64,000 nucleotides of DNA from Cyclobacteriaceae bacterium (lineage in GTDB: Bacteria > Bacteroidota > Bacteroidia > Cytophagales > Cyclobacteriaceae): positions 1 to 64,000 of the forward strand of contig JANQPQ010000038.1 of NCBI GenBank assembly GCA_028285445.1. Direction: 5' to 3'. Position numbers and translations under genes: made by a program. Below, piece after piece: positions 53,782-62,513 of the stretch. Each line of letters begins with the position of its first letter. Position 1 is the stretch's first letter. Below the pieces are notes generated by a model. It had not been told where the DNA came from. It did not search any database and saw only the letters and a list, made by a program, of their open reading frames with translations.

Positions 53782-53924
53782 CTATGGAGCGTTTTCATAT
53801 CACAAAAAAAGTGCACAATAATGGAGGAAAAAATGCTATTGTACAACTGTTTTGCCCTTGCGCCAGCTAAGTTTTTATGATGAAAAGTTCTCATGCTTAT
53901 TTCCTGCTTTCGTAGTTTAAATTA

Positions 53925-53955
53925 CTTGCAATAGTTATCAGGATATTTAAATTTG
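53925..53955 (+). promoter_or_regulatory. Candidate promoter of the arginine operon
   Basis: CTTG (-33 region) and TAAATTTG (53948-53955, exact TAnnTTTG) are separated by 19 bases, the spacing usual for Bacteroidota housekeeping promoters. It lies 35 bases before the TTG start at 53990 in the divergent gap with speA. Confidence 0.65.
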
Positions 53956-53989
53956 GGCCCACCAATTAACACTACTTAACACCGCCAAT

Positions 53990-54901
53990 TTGAAAGTAAA
54001 TATCAATGACGAATCTTCGAGGCTTAAGGCCGTCGTAGTAGGAACAGCAGAACACTTCGGCGGCACACCAACCTTGGCGGAGGCCTATGATCCGAAATCC
54101 AAAGAGCACATCATAAACGGTACATTCCCAATTGAAGAAGATTTAACACCTGAGTTGCAAGCTTTGGCTACGGTTTTAGAAAAGTACGGTGTTAAGGTGT
54201 ACCGGCCAGAAGTAGTTCAAAACTGCAATCAGGTATTTGCCAGAGACATTGGATTCGTAATTGAGGATAAGTTTATACGCTCAAACATAATCACAGACCG
54301 CTCCAAGGAGTTTGCAGGTATTGAATACTTAACCACCCAAATTGATGGTGGTGATTACATTGAGGCTCCTGAAACAGTTAAGATTGAAGGAGGGGATGTG
54401 ATGCCCTGGCGTGATAAGATATTTATTGGATACTCCAAGCAGGAAGATTTTAACCAGTACGTAGTAAGTCGCACCAATGAGGCTGGTGTTAATTTCATTA
54501 GGGAGCTATTCCCATCTAAGCAAGTGCATGCTTTCGAACTAAACAAGTCTGATGACGACCCGAAAGAAAATGCCTTGCATCTCGACTGCTGTTTCCAACC
54601 GATAGGCGAGGGCCAGGCTATAATTCACAAAGACGGGTTTAAGAATGAGGAAGACTACCACTACCTGGTAGATTACTTCGGCCTTGAGAATATTATCGAA
54701 ATAGATAAGGAAGAGATGTACCTGATGTTCTCTAATGTCTTCTCTATTAACCCCACCACGATTGTATCTGAACAAGGGTTTATCAGGCTTAATAGTGAAC
54801 TAAGAGCCAGAGGCTTTACTGTGGAGGAAGTTCCCTTTGCAGAAACTGCCAAAATGGAAGGCTTATTGCGCTGTTCTACTTTACCTTTGGTACGAGAATA
54901 A
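53990..54901 (+). CDS. Dimethylarginine dimethylaminohydrolase/arginine deiminase-like protein
   Basis: A 303-residue guanidino-modifying enzyme with the penta-alpha/beta-propeller fold. Active-site motifs are NQVFARDIGFV, IEGGDVMP, the His in ALHLDCCF and the catalytic Cys in GLLRCSTLPL. These are shared by DDAH, arginine deiminase and amidinotransferases; substrate cannot be chosen from sequence. The start is TTG 53990. Followed after 9 bases by ctlX; divergent from arginine decarboxylase, so arginine, citrulline or agmatine handling is likely. Confidence 0.85.
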   Translation: MKVNINDESSRLKAVVVGTAEHFGGTPTLAEAYDPKSKEHIINGTFPIEEDLTPELQALATVLEKYGVKVYRPEVVQNCNQVFARDIGFVIEDKFIRSNIITDRSKEFAGIEYLTTQIDGGDYIEAPETVKIEGGDVMPWRDKIFIGYSKQEDFNQYVVSRTNEAGVNFIRELFPSKQVHAFELNKSDDDPKENALHLDCCFQPIGEGQAIIHKDGFKNEEDYHYLVDYFGLENIIEIDKEEMYLMFSNVFSINPTTIVSEQGFIRLNSELRARGFTVEEVPFAETAKMEGLLRCSTLPLVRE

Positions 54902-54910
54902 GTACCAATA

Positions 54911-55852
54911 ATGGCCAAGCAAACAACATCTACCATTCTCATGGTTAGGCCGGCAGCATTCGGATACAACGAAGAAACTGCCACCAATAACTACTATCAA
55001 AAGGTGCTTGAAGGGATTGAGCCTGAGGAGGTTCAAGAGAGGGCGCTAGCAGAATTCGATTCCTTTGTAAGGGTGCTGCGAAATGCCGGGGTGGAGGTTA
55101 TTGTGGTAGAAGACCAGGAATCGCCTTACACACCAGACGCAGTATTTCCCAACAATTGGATATCATTTCATAATGATGGCAGTGTAGGGCTCTATCCGAT
55201 GTTTGCAAAAGCCCGGCGGTTAGAGAGAAGGCAAGACGTTATTGAGGAGATTTTACCAGGTGCTGGTTTCGAAGTTGGAGTGATAACAGATTTTTCTCAA
55301 GCAGAAGTTCAAAGCAAATTTCTTGAAGGAACAGGCAGTATAGTGCTGGATAGGGAGAATAGTATTGCCTATGCCTCATTGTCGTTGAGAACAGACCGAG
55401 ATCTACTCGATGATTTTGCCGGCAGTTTCAACTACAAGTTGGTGGTATTTACTTCATATCAAGATGTTGTAGGTCGCCGGGAGCCGATCTATCACACCAA
55501 TGTGATGATGTGCGTCGCCGATAAATTTGCTATTCTCTGCGCTGATGCTATTGATGATCCTAAAGAGCGACAGGCTGTCATTAATTCACTGGAATCAACA
55601 CATAAGGAAGTAATAAATATTACTGAAGATCAGAAGCATCATTTTGCCGGCAACATGTTGCAAGTGGAAAATGCTGAAAGTAAGAAATATCTGGTCATGT
55701 CTTCGGCGGCATTCAATTCCTTAAGGTCCGATCAAATTGAAGACATCGAGAAATATAATCCCATTTTGCATAGTTCCCTGGATACCATTGAAGCATGTGG
55801 AGGTGGAAGTGCCCGTTGTATGATGGCCGAAGTATTTCTGCCCCGAAATTAA
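54911..55852 (+). CDS. ctlX: Citrulline-utilisation hydrolase CtlX
   Basis: A 313-residue member of the same guanidino hydrolase superfamily, with the CtlX features PDAVFPNNWIS, FLEGTGSIVLDR, YHTNVMMCVADK and the catalytic Cys in GGGSARCMMAE. CtlX was named from citrulline use in Francisella; the enzymatic substrate in this phylum is not settled. Second in a run of four genes (gaps of 9, 9 and 6 bases) with the deiminase-like gene, the DHS-like gene and argS. Confidence 0.88.
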   Translation: MAKQTTSTILMVRPAAFGYNEETATNNYYQKVLEGIEPEEVQERALAEFDSFVRVLRNAGVEVIVVEDQESPYTPDAVFPNNWISFHNDGSVGLYPMFAKARRLERRQDVIEEILPGAGFEVGVITDFSQAEVQSKFLEGTGSIVLDRENSIAYASLSLRTDRDLLDDFAGSFNYKLVVFTSYQDVVGRREPIYHTNVMMCVADKFAILCADAIDDPKERQAVINSLESTHKEVINITEDQKHHFAGNMLQVENAESKKYLVMSSAAFNSLRSDQIEDIEKYNPILHSSLDTIEACGGGSARCMMAEVFLPRN

Positions 55853-55861
55853 TAGACCCTC

Positions 55862-56830
55862 ATGCCGCAGCCAATTAGCGATTTCATAGAACAACATTTC
55901 CTTCATTTCAACTCTGCTGCGTTGGTTGATGCGGCCAAAGCTTATAAAGCACATATCGAGTCTGGTAAGAAAATGATGATCACTTTAGCCGGAGCGATGA
56001 GTTCAGCTGAATTGGGAAAATCGCTGGCAGAAATGATCAGGCAAGACAAAGTGCACATTATATCATGCACTGGTGCCAATCTGGAAGAAGATGTAATGAA
56101 CCTGGTGGCGCACAATAGCTATCAACGCATTCCAAACTATCGTGATCTCTCGCCAGAGCAGGAGCGAGAACTATTGGATAAAGGGATGAACAGGGTAACT
56201 GATACCTGTATTCCTGAAGAAGAGGCTTTCAGGAGATTGGAAAAACATTTTGTGGAATTGTGGCTTAGTGCCAAGAAAAACGGTCGTAGGCATTTCCCAC
56301 ATGAATATTTCTATCAAGCGCTGCTCTCAGGTGACTTGCAACAGTATTATGAGATTAACCCAAAGAACAGCTGGTTACTGGCGGCTGCTGAAAAGGGGTT
56401 GCCGCTTGTGGTTCCGGGTTGGGAAGACTCTACCATGGGCAACATTTTCGCAGCACATTGTATTTCGGAAGAGGTTGAGCCAGCTCTGGTGAAGTCGGGG
56501 ATAGAGTATATGACCTGGCTGGCAGATTGGTATTCAGGGCACTCAGACGAAAACGGCATTGGCTTCTTCCAGATTGGTGGTGGCATTGCCGGAGATTTTC
56601 CAATCTGCGTAGTTCCCATGCTCAATCAGGATTTGCAACGGGAGACTCCCTACTGGAGCTACTTTTGCCAGATATCGGATTCTACTACCAGCTATGGGTC
56701 TTATTCAGGGGCGGTGCCAAATGAAAAGATCACCTGGGGAAAGTTGGACATTAACACACCTAAATTTATAATTGAATCGGATGCTACTATTGTAGCCCCT
56801 TTGGTATTTGCCTATGTATTAGGTTGGTAA
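55862..56830 (+). CDS. Deoxyhypusine synthase-family protein (SpeY-like)
   Basis: A 322-residue protein of the deoxyhypusine synthase fold. GAMSSAELG near the N-terminus and the C-terminal segment ITWGKLDINTPKFI contain the family's lysine, here K294, equivalent to the Lys that forms the enzyme intermediate. Bacteria lack eIF5A, and characterised bacterial homologues act in homospermidine or other polyamine synthesis (SpeY in cyanobacteria). The gene follows ctlX by 9 bases and precedes argS by 6. Function here is inferred. Confidence 0.86.
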   Translation: MPQPISDFIEQHFLHFNSAALVDAAKAYKAHIESGKKMMITLAGAMSSAELGKSLAEMIRQDKVHIISCTGANLEEDVMNLVAHNSYQRIPNYRDLSPEQERELLDKGMNRVTDTCIPEEEAFRRLEKHFVELWLSAKKNGRRHFPHEYFYQALLSGDLQQYYEINPKNSWLLAAAEKGLPLVVPGWEDSTMGNIFAAHCISEEVEPALVKSGIEYMTWLADWYSGHSDENGIGFFQIGGGIAGDFPICVVPMLNQDLQRETPYWSYFCQISDSTTSYGSYSGAVPNEKITWGKLDINTPKFIIESDATIVAPLVFAYVLGW

Positions 56831-56836
56831 CTCAAA

Positions 56837-58630
56837 ATGAAACTAGAAGAGAATCTAAAATCCATCATTTCTCAAGCCTTCACTGAGCTGTTTTCCGCCC
56901 AGTTAGGTATGCAGGAAATAAAACTCCAGCCCACTCGAAAGGAGTTCGAGGGGCACTATACTTTCGTCACATTCCCGTTCGGAAAACTTAGCAAACTCTC
57001 TCCAGAGCAGACTGGGGAGAAGTTGGGAGAGTATCTGGTTGGCAGCAGCGATGTGATTTCAGCTTATAATGTGGTTAAGGGTTTTCTTAACCTTACCATT
57101 GCTGATCCGTCCTGGCTGCAAACGTTTGCTAGTATTTACAACAATAGTGATCATGGAACTTTTCCGTCAAATGGCGAGGAGGTTATGGTAGAGTACTCCT
57201 CCCCAAATACTAACAAGCCACTTCATCTCGGTCATTTGAGGAATATTTTTCTGGGATATTCCGTTTCTGAGATTCTTCAGGCTCGGGGTTACAAAGTGCA
57301 CAAAGTACAGATTATCAATGATCGTGGCATCCACATCTGTAAATCGATGTTGGCCTGGCAAAAGTTTGGTAATGGAGAAACCCCGGAAAGTGCTGGCATT
57401 AAAGGCGACAGGCTGGTAGGCAACTATTATGTTGAGTTTGAAAAGCGCTATCGTCAGCAAGTAGCCGAACTGGTAGAACAGGGGCAATCACAGGAGGAAG
57501 TAGAAAAAAATGCTCCGCTGTTGCTGGAAGCTCAGCAGATGCTTAAGCAGTGGGAGCAAAAAGATCCTGAAGTTTATGGGTTGTGGAAGAAAATGAATGG
57601 CTGGGTCTATGATGGATTTAACGCTACCTACGAAGCTATGGGTGTTGATTTCCACAAGCTCTACTATGAATCTGACACTTACCTCAGTGGCAGGGACGAG
57701 GTGTTTAAAGCAGAAAAGGAAGGACTTTTCTTTAAAAAGGAGGATGGCTCCATTTGGGTTGATCTTACCGATGATGGTCTGGATCAGAAACTGTTGTTGC
57801 GAAGTGATGGTACTTCTGTTTATATCACACAAGATATAGGAACGGCAATGGGGAGGTACAACGACTTCCCCAAGCTTAAGAAGCTAATCTACACTGTGGG
57901 CAACGAGCAGGAGTATCACTTCAAGGTTCTGTTTCTTATACTTAAAAAGATGGGCTTGCCCTGGGCGGATGAGCTGTATCATCTATCCTACGGAATGGTT
58001 GATCTACCTTCTGGTAAAATGAAATCTCGTGAGGGTACCGTAGTAGATGCGGATGACATCATACAGGAGATGACAGAGACTGCAGGCAAACACACTGAAG
58101 AATTGGGCAAAATAGAAGGCTTTACCGATGAGCAGGCGCAGGAGCTCTATCGCATATTGGGCCTTGGGGCGCTTAAGTATTTTCTATTGAAAGTAGATCC
58201 ACGAAAGAGGATGCTTTTCAATCCTCAGGAATCCATTGAGTTTCATGGTAATACCGGTCCTTTCATTCAATATACGCACGCCAGAATTTCAGCAATTCTT
58301 AGAAAGGCCGAGGAAATGGGCTTGCAATTTTCTGAAAGCGACATTGCAGCAGTGGCAGAATTGAATGAATATGAGCGCAATGTGTTGTTCATGCTAAACG
58401 ATTTTGAAAATAAAATTGACGAGGCCGCTAGCGACTTATCCCCTTCAGTATTGGCACAGTATATCTATGATTTGGGTAAAGAGTACAATAAATTCTATGC
58501 TGAAATCTCTATTTTTAATGAGCCAAACGAAGGTTTACTGAAATTTAGAGTAGCCTTTTCGCAAGTAGTGGCGCGAACAATCCGCAAGGGTATGAAGTTA
58601 TTAGGTATTGAAGTACCCGAGAGAATGTAG
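56837..58630 (+). CDS. argS: Arginine--tRNA ligase
   Basis: A 597-residue class I aminoacyl-tRNA synthetase: the HIGH-type motif KPLHLGHLRN, GMVDLPSGKMKSREGTVV (KMSKS equivalent) and a C-terminal anticodon-binding domain (DALR type). It charges tRNA-Arg. It stands downstream of the guanidino hydrolase/DHS-like genes, so essential arginyl-tRNA synthesis shares a transcript with arginine-modifying enzymes. Confidence 0.96.
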   Translation: MKLEENLKSIISQAFTELFSAQLGMQEIKLQPTRKEFEGHYTFVTFPFGKLSKLSPEQTGEKLGEYLVGSSDVISAYNVVKGFLNLTIADPSWLQTFASIYNNSDHGTFPSNGEEVMVEYSSPNTNKPLHLGHLRNIFLGYSVSEILQARGYKVHKVQIINDRGIHICKSMLAWQKFGNGETPESAGIKGDRLVGNYYVEFEKRYRQQVAELVEQGQSQEEVEKNAPLLLEAQQMLKQWEQKDPEVYGLWKKMNGWVYDGFNATYEAMGVDFHKLYYESDTYLSGRDEVFKAEKEGLFFKKEDGSIWVDLTDDGLDQKLLLRSDGTSVYITQDIGTAMGRYNDFPKLKKLIYTVGNEQEYHFKVLFLILKKMGLPWADELYHLSYGMVDLPSGKMKSREGTVVDADDIIQEMTETAGKHTEELGKIEGFTDEQAQELYRILGLGALKYFLLKVDPRKRMLFNPQESIEFHGNTGPFIQYTHARISAILRKAEEMGLQFSESDIAAVAELNEYERNVLFMLNDFENKIDEAASDLSPSVLAQYIYDLGKEYNKFYAEISIFNEPNEGLLKFRVAFSQVVARTIRKGMKLLGIEVPERM

Positions 58631-58632
58631 AT

Positions 58633-59205
58633 ATGAAAAAATTAGTACCAATATGGCTACTAGTATTAGTTGGATGCGGTTTTAAAGACATCAGATCTAA
58701 ACCCGAAAATTTGCAAAGCGCTCAAAACATTAAAAGTATTTATGAGTTTACCTTGAACGATATTTCCGGAGAACCTATCTCTTTTGAGGAATATCGGGGT
58801 AAGAAGTTGCTGTTGGTAAATGTAGCAAGTGAGTGCGGATTCACTTATCAGTATGAAGACCTGCAAAAACTGCACGAGGCCTATGGCAATCAAATCACCA
58901 TATTAGGGTTTCCGGCCAATAACTTTGGGGGACAAGAACCCGGTACTAATCAACAAATTGCCACATTCTGCAAGGTGAATTATGGGGTGGAATTTCAAAT
59001 GTTCGAGAAGATCTCCGTAAAGGGAGATGATATGCACGAGCTCTACCAGTGGCTTTCTGAGGAAGAACTTAATGGCTGGAATAATAAAGCCCCAAACTGG
59101 AATTTTTGCAAGTACCTAATCAATGAGAAGGGGGAATTAACGAACTTCTTTGCTTCAGCGGTGAAGCCTATGTCAGAAGACATCATTAGCGTTATCACAA
59201 ATTAA
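58633..59205 (+). CDS. Glutathione-peroxidase-like lipoprotein
   Basis: A 190-residue GPx-family thiol peroxidase with a lipoprotein signal (LVGCG, Cys15). The catalytic Cys68 is in VASECGFT, and the Gln and Trp/Asn partners in NNFGGQEPG and APNWNFCKYL are present. Such bacterial GPx enzymes usually use thioredoxin. The exported location implies peroxide defence in the periplasm. Two bases after argS and overlapping menA by one base. Confidence 0.88.
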   Translation: MKKLVPIWLLVLVGCGFKDIRSKPENLQSAQNIKSIYEFTLNDISGEPISFEEYRGKKLLLVNVASECGFTYQYEDLQKLHEAYGNQITILGFPANNFGGQEPGTNQQIATFCKVNYGVEFQMFEKISVKGDDMHELYQWLSEEELNGWNNKAPNWNFCKYLINEKGELTNFFASAVKPMSEDIISVITN

Positions 59206-60116
59206 TGAACAAACTAGCCTTCAAAGCTTGGATTACAGCCATCAGGTTACGCACCCTACCGTTGGCGTTGGCCAGCATTGGCATGGGAAGCTTCCTGGCG
59301 GCATATACCCGAACATTCAAGGTGCAGGTACTAATATTTAGTGCGCTTACTACAATTCTCCTACAGATTCTTTCTAATCTCGCCAACGATTACGGCGACA
59401 CCATCCATGGTGCCGACAGTGACAACAGGGTGGGACCGTTGCGTGCAGTACAATCCGGGGCTATCTCTGAGGGGGCCATGAAGAAGGCGATGTTGATTAT
59501 GGTAATGTTGTCGTTGGCCAGTGGGGTTTACCTGCTATACATATCGCTGGGCTTCAATCTAAGGTCCTTCATCTTCTTTTTCGGCCTGGGAGTAATATCT
59601 ATTATCGCCGCTATTGCCTATACGGCCGGGCGCAAGCCTTATGGATATGTTGGGCTGGGAGACCTGTCGGTATTGATTTTCTTTGGTCTGGTGGGTGTTT
59701 TAGGAACCTATTACTTGCACGCCGGTTCAGTAGAGCTTCTTTACATTTTGCCAGCATTAAGCTGTGGCCTGTTCTCTATGGCAGTGCTTAATTTGAACAA
59801 TATCCGTGACATTGAATCAGATAAACTTGCTGGTAAGAAATCTATTCCGGTTAGAATCGGAAAGAAGAATGCGGTAGTTTACCATTGGGGACTTTTGATC
59901 AGTGGTGTACTGGCTGCGGTGATTTTCACAATTTTGACCAATCACTCCTTGTTGCAGTATCTCTTTCTTATTACCATTCCGCTTTTGCTTAGAAATGCCT
60001 TAGCGGTATCTAGAAATGAAGATGCAAGCAAACTCGATCCTTACCTGAAGCAGATGGCTCTTACAACCCTTCTTTTTGTATTGTCATTCGGAATTGGCTT
60101 GATCTGGGCCTTTTAG
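59205..60116 (+). CDS. menA: 1,4-dihydroxy-2-naphthoate polyprenyltransferase
   Basis: A 303-residue UbiA-superfamily membrane prenyltransferase with about eight helices; the Asp-rich motifs NLANDYGDTIHGAD and NNIRDIESDKLAGKK bind the polyprenyl diphosphate via magnesium. It attaches the isoprenoid tail in menaquinone synthesis. Neighbouring genes suggest shared transcription rather than a quinone-specific cluster. Confidence 0.94.
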   Translation: MNKLAFKAWITAIRLRTLPLALASIGMGSFLAAYTRTFKVQVLIFSALTTILLQILSNLANDYGDTIHGADSDNRVGPLRAVQSGAISEGAMKKAMLIMVMLSLASGVYLLYISLGFNLRSFIFFFGLGVISIIAAIAYTAGRKPYGYVGLGDLSVLIFFGLVGVLGTYYLHAGSVELLYILPALSCGLFSMAVLNLNNIRDIESDKLAGKKSIPVRIGKKNAVVYHWGLLISGVLAAVIFTILTNHSLLQYLFLITIPLLLRNALAVSRNEDASKLDPYLKQMALTTLLFVLSFGIGLIWAF

Positions 60117-60173
60117 AAAATCAGGCATTAATAGCTATATTTAGGTTGTTACTATTACTTAAAGCAACCGACA

Positions 60174-61022
60174 ATGAAAAATATACTTGTACCCACCGAT
60201 TTCTCAGATGAAGCTAACAATGCACTGAATCTAGCCCACATTGTAGCAAGCAAACTAGGGGCTGATATTAACCTTCTTCATGTAGTAGAAGCACCTGGCG
60301 CATCTTCTTTCAAAGTAACAGGTGAAACTGATGTGAGTAGCAGTATGGATGATGTGTACGTTGGGATGGTCGTTGGCAAAGCAAAGGAGTCGTTTGAAGA
60401 AATTGCCAGCAGTTCAAAATATGAAGGCGTAAATATTAACTATGATATCAAAGTAGGTAACACCTTCAACACCATCTTTCAAAAAGTAGCAGAGTTAGGT
60501 TGCCAGATGATTGTGATGGGTACGCAAGGATCTTCCGGGCTGGATGAAATCTTCATTGGTAGTAACACCGAGAAAGTTGTTCGAACCGCTGGATGCCCGG
60601 TATTGTCATTGAAAACAGAAGCTGATGAATCAGTCTTCAACGATATAGTTTTTGCTACCGATATGGGTGAGAACCAGGGAGGAATGGTAAGTCAGCTAAA
60701 GGAATTCCAATCAGCTTTTAATTCCACCCTTCACATAGTAAAAGTTAATACACCCAATACTTTCCAATCAGACCGCATAACTAAAGCCCAGATGCGCAAG
60801 TTCGTGGAGATGCATAGTATTGAAAATTGTACTACCAATATTTTCAATGATACTTTGGAAGGTGATGGTATAATGTACTTTGCCCAGGACATTAACGCCG
60901 GTATGATTGCCATGGCCACACATGGCCGTACGGGGCTCAGTCATCTTTTTAGCGGTAGTATTGCAGAAGACATCGTTAACCACGCCAAACGACCCGTGTT
61001 GACTTTCAACATAAATAAGTAA
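60174..61022 (+). CDS. Tandem universal stress protein
   Basis: A 282-residue protein of two Usp domains (about 1-145 and 150-282). The first has ILVPTDFSDEA and the ATP-loop GTQGSSGLDEIFIGSNTE, the second FATDMGENQ and ATHGRTGLSHLFSGSIAED. Both GxxG...GS loops are kept, so nucleotide binding is plausible in both halves. A 57-base gap precedes it, so it may have its own promoter. It is followed after 6 bases by the SUI1 gene. Confidence 0.93.
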   Translation: MKNILVPTDFSDEANNALNLAHIVASKLGADINLLHVVEAPGASSFKVTGETDVSSSMDDVYVGMVVGKAKESFEEIASSSKYEGVNINYDIKVGNTFNTIFQKVAELGCQMIVMGTQGSSGLDEIFIGSNTEKVVRTAGCPVLSLKTEADESVFNDIVFATDMGENQGGMVSQLKEFQSAFNSTLHIVKVNTPNTFQSDRITKAQMRKFVEMHSIENCTTNIFNDTLEGDGIMYFAQDINAGMIAMATHGRTGLSHLFSGSIAEDIVNHAKRPVLTFNINK

Positions 61023-61028
61023 AAGCAG

Positions 61029-61376
61029 ATGGGTAAAGACAATGATTGGAAAGCGCGTCTTGGTGTGGTCTATTCTACCAATAAGGAATTTGACTACGAC
61101 TACGACGAAGACGAGGAGGCTGATACATTAAAACCAAATTTGCAGCACTTACGGGTGATGCTTGACCGTCGGGCCGGCAACAAGAAGGTTACCCTGGTAA
61201 CAGGCTACAAGGGCAAGGAAGGAGATCTGAGAGAGCTGGCCAAGAAGCTAAAATCGAAATGTGGGGTTGGAGGCAGTGCTAAGAATGCTGAAATACTCAT
61301 CCAGGGTGATTTCAGAGACCGCGTGGTAGCAATACTTGAGCAAGAGGGCTATAATGTAAAGAAGTCTGGCGGCTGA
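61029..61376 (+). CDS. SUI1/eIF1-like translation factor (YciH type)
   Basis: A 115-residue protein with an acidic N-terminus (DYDYDEDEEAD) and a SUI1 domain (about 50-112; KKVTLVTGYKGKEGDLREL, KCGVGGSAKNAEILIQGDFRD, VVAILEQEGYNVKKSGG). Bacterial YciH/SUI1 proteins bind the 30S subunit and can alter initiation fidelity. Followed by a strong terminator, so it ends the transcript. Confidence 0.92.
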   Translation: MGKDNDWKARLGVVYSTNKEFDYDYDEDEEADTLKPNLQHLRVMLDRRAGNKKVTLVTGYKGKEGDLRELAKKLKSKCGVGGSAKNAEILIQGDFRDRVVAILEQEGYNVKKSGG

Positions 61377-61386
61377 GAATTAAAAT

Positions 61387-61416
61387 AAAAAAGGCAGCCC
61401 CTTGGGCCGCCCTTTT
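61387..61416. terminator. Bidirectional rho-independent terminator
   Basis: GGCAGCCC-CTT-GGGCCGCC forms an 8-bp stem with one A-C mismatch; it is followed by CTTTTAT on the plus strand and by a T-run on the minus strand. It lies between the convergent SUI1 and DUF4097 genes and probably ends both. Confidence 0.75.
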
Positions 61417-61438
61417 ATCTACTGTATAACCTAACCTA

Positions 61439-62452
61439 TTATCTATTTAGCTTTCTGATGTCTCCGCGAAGGTTTCCACGATTATTGCGGATGCTTAACT
61501 GCCCTGAGCCATTGTGCGCTACATAAACACCTTCTCCAACATTATCCACGTGTATCCCACCTGAGCGGTCGTCTAGGGTTACAAAGCCCCCTATATCTCT
61601 GGAGTCGATCCCTCCGGAAGTATCATCTATACTTAAGTCACCCGTTACATTCCTCACTACCACACCACCAGATGTATCATGGATGGATAATGATCCGTTC
61701 ACGCCTCTAATCTCCAATCCACCTGATGCATCCCTTACGAAAACCTCTCCACCAAGCTTCCTGGCTACTATTCCCCCACTATTGTCATTGATACGAACAC
61801 TATGTTTTCCTGATTCATTAATACTGTTAAGATAGAGTTCACCAGAGTTGTCGTTGATATCGACGTGACCCTCCACGTTCTTGACGCTGATGCTTCCGGA
61901 GCCATCATCTATTCTCAAATCGTTTTCAATATTGTTTACAAAAATATCTCCCGAGCCATCGACTACCTTTACGGCTATTCCGGCTGGTACCCTAACGTAA
62001 AGGTCGACTTTGCGGTATGGGCTCCTGAAAAAGCCACCGGATTGTACTACCCGATTATTATTCCTTCTCTCCTCAAAATCGAATTTGCTAACTATTCGCA
62101 TCTTACTTCCAGACCTATCCATGGATAGATCCAGATATTCGTCCATGACCCTATAGGCTTTTTCTACGTTACCCCCAGAAACTGTTACAATAGCTTCCAC
62201 CTCAACTTCTTGAGAACTGCTTGGCACTATTTCCAGTTTGCCTGCGCCAGTTTCCAGAACCAACTCTTGCACATCAGTGGCATCTAGCTGCATACCGGTT
62301 TGGCCGGAGTAAACTTTATAGAAAAGCACCCGGTCATCAGTTCGTTGCAATACTATTGCCCTTTGGTCTTCCTCCGTATTATCGGTTTGTGAAAATGTGG
62401 GATTATTTAAGAAAAGTAGACCCCCAATTAAGGAGATAAATATTCTCTTCAT
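61439..62452 (-). CDS. DUF4097 family surface or periplasmic protein
   Basis: A protein of about 337 residues. I start at ATG 62452 (MKRIFISLIGG), giving a signal peptide; the frame extends to 62599 but without signal character. The C-terminal two thirds consist of short repeats of the form (I/V)-x-(D/N)-x-S-G-x-(I/V/L), for example DIFVNNIENDLRIDDGSG and LSIDDTSGGIDSRDI, predicted as a right-handed beta-helix or DUF4097 sheet. Often found near envelope-stress or LytTR regulators, as here (61 bases downstream of a LytTR gene). Function unknown. Confidence 0.78.
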   Translation of the reverse strand: MKRIFISLIGGLLFLNNPTFSQTDNTEEDQRAIVLQRTDDRVLFYKVYSGQTGMQLDATDVQELVLETGAGKLEIVPSSSQEVEVEAIVTVSGGNVEKAYRVMDEYLDLSMDRSGSKMRIVSKFDFEERRNNNRVVQSGGFFRSPYRKVDLYVRVPAGIAVKVVDGSGDIFVNNIENDLRIDDGSGSISVKNVEGHVDINDNSGELYLNSINESGKHSVRINDNSGGIVARKLGGEVFVRDASGGLEIRGVNGSLSIHDTSGGVVVRNVTGDLSIDDTSGGIDSRDIGGFVTLDDRSGGIHVDNVGEGVYVAHNGSGQLSIRNNRGNLRGDIRKLNR

Positions 62453-62513
62453 GTCTAAGTATTTTGAGCTTCGAATGTTAGATGCAAATTGTAGTCGAGA
62501 GGTTGCCTGGAAA

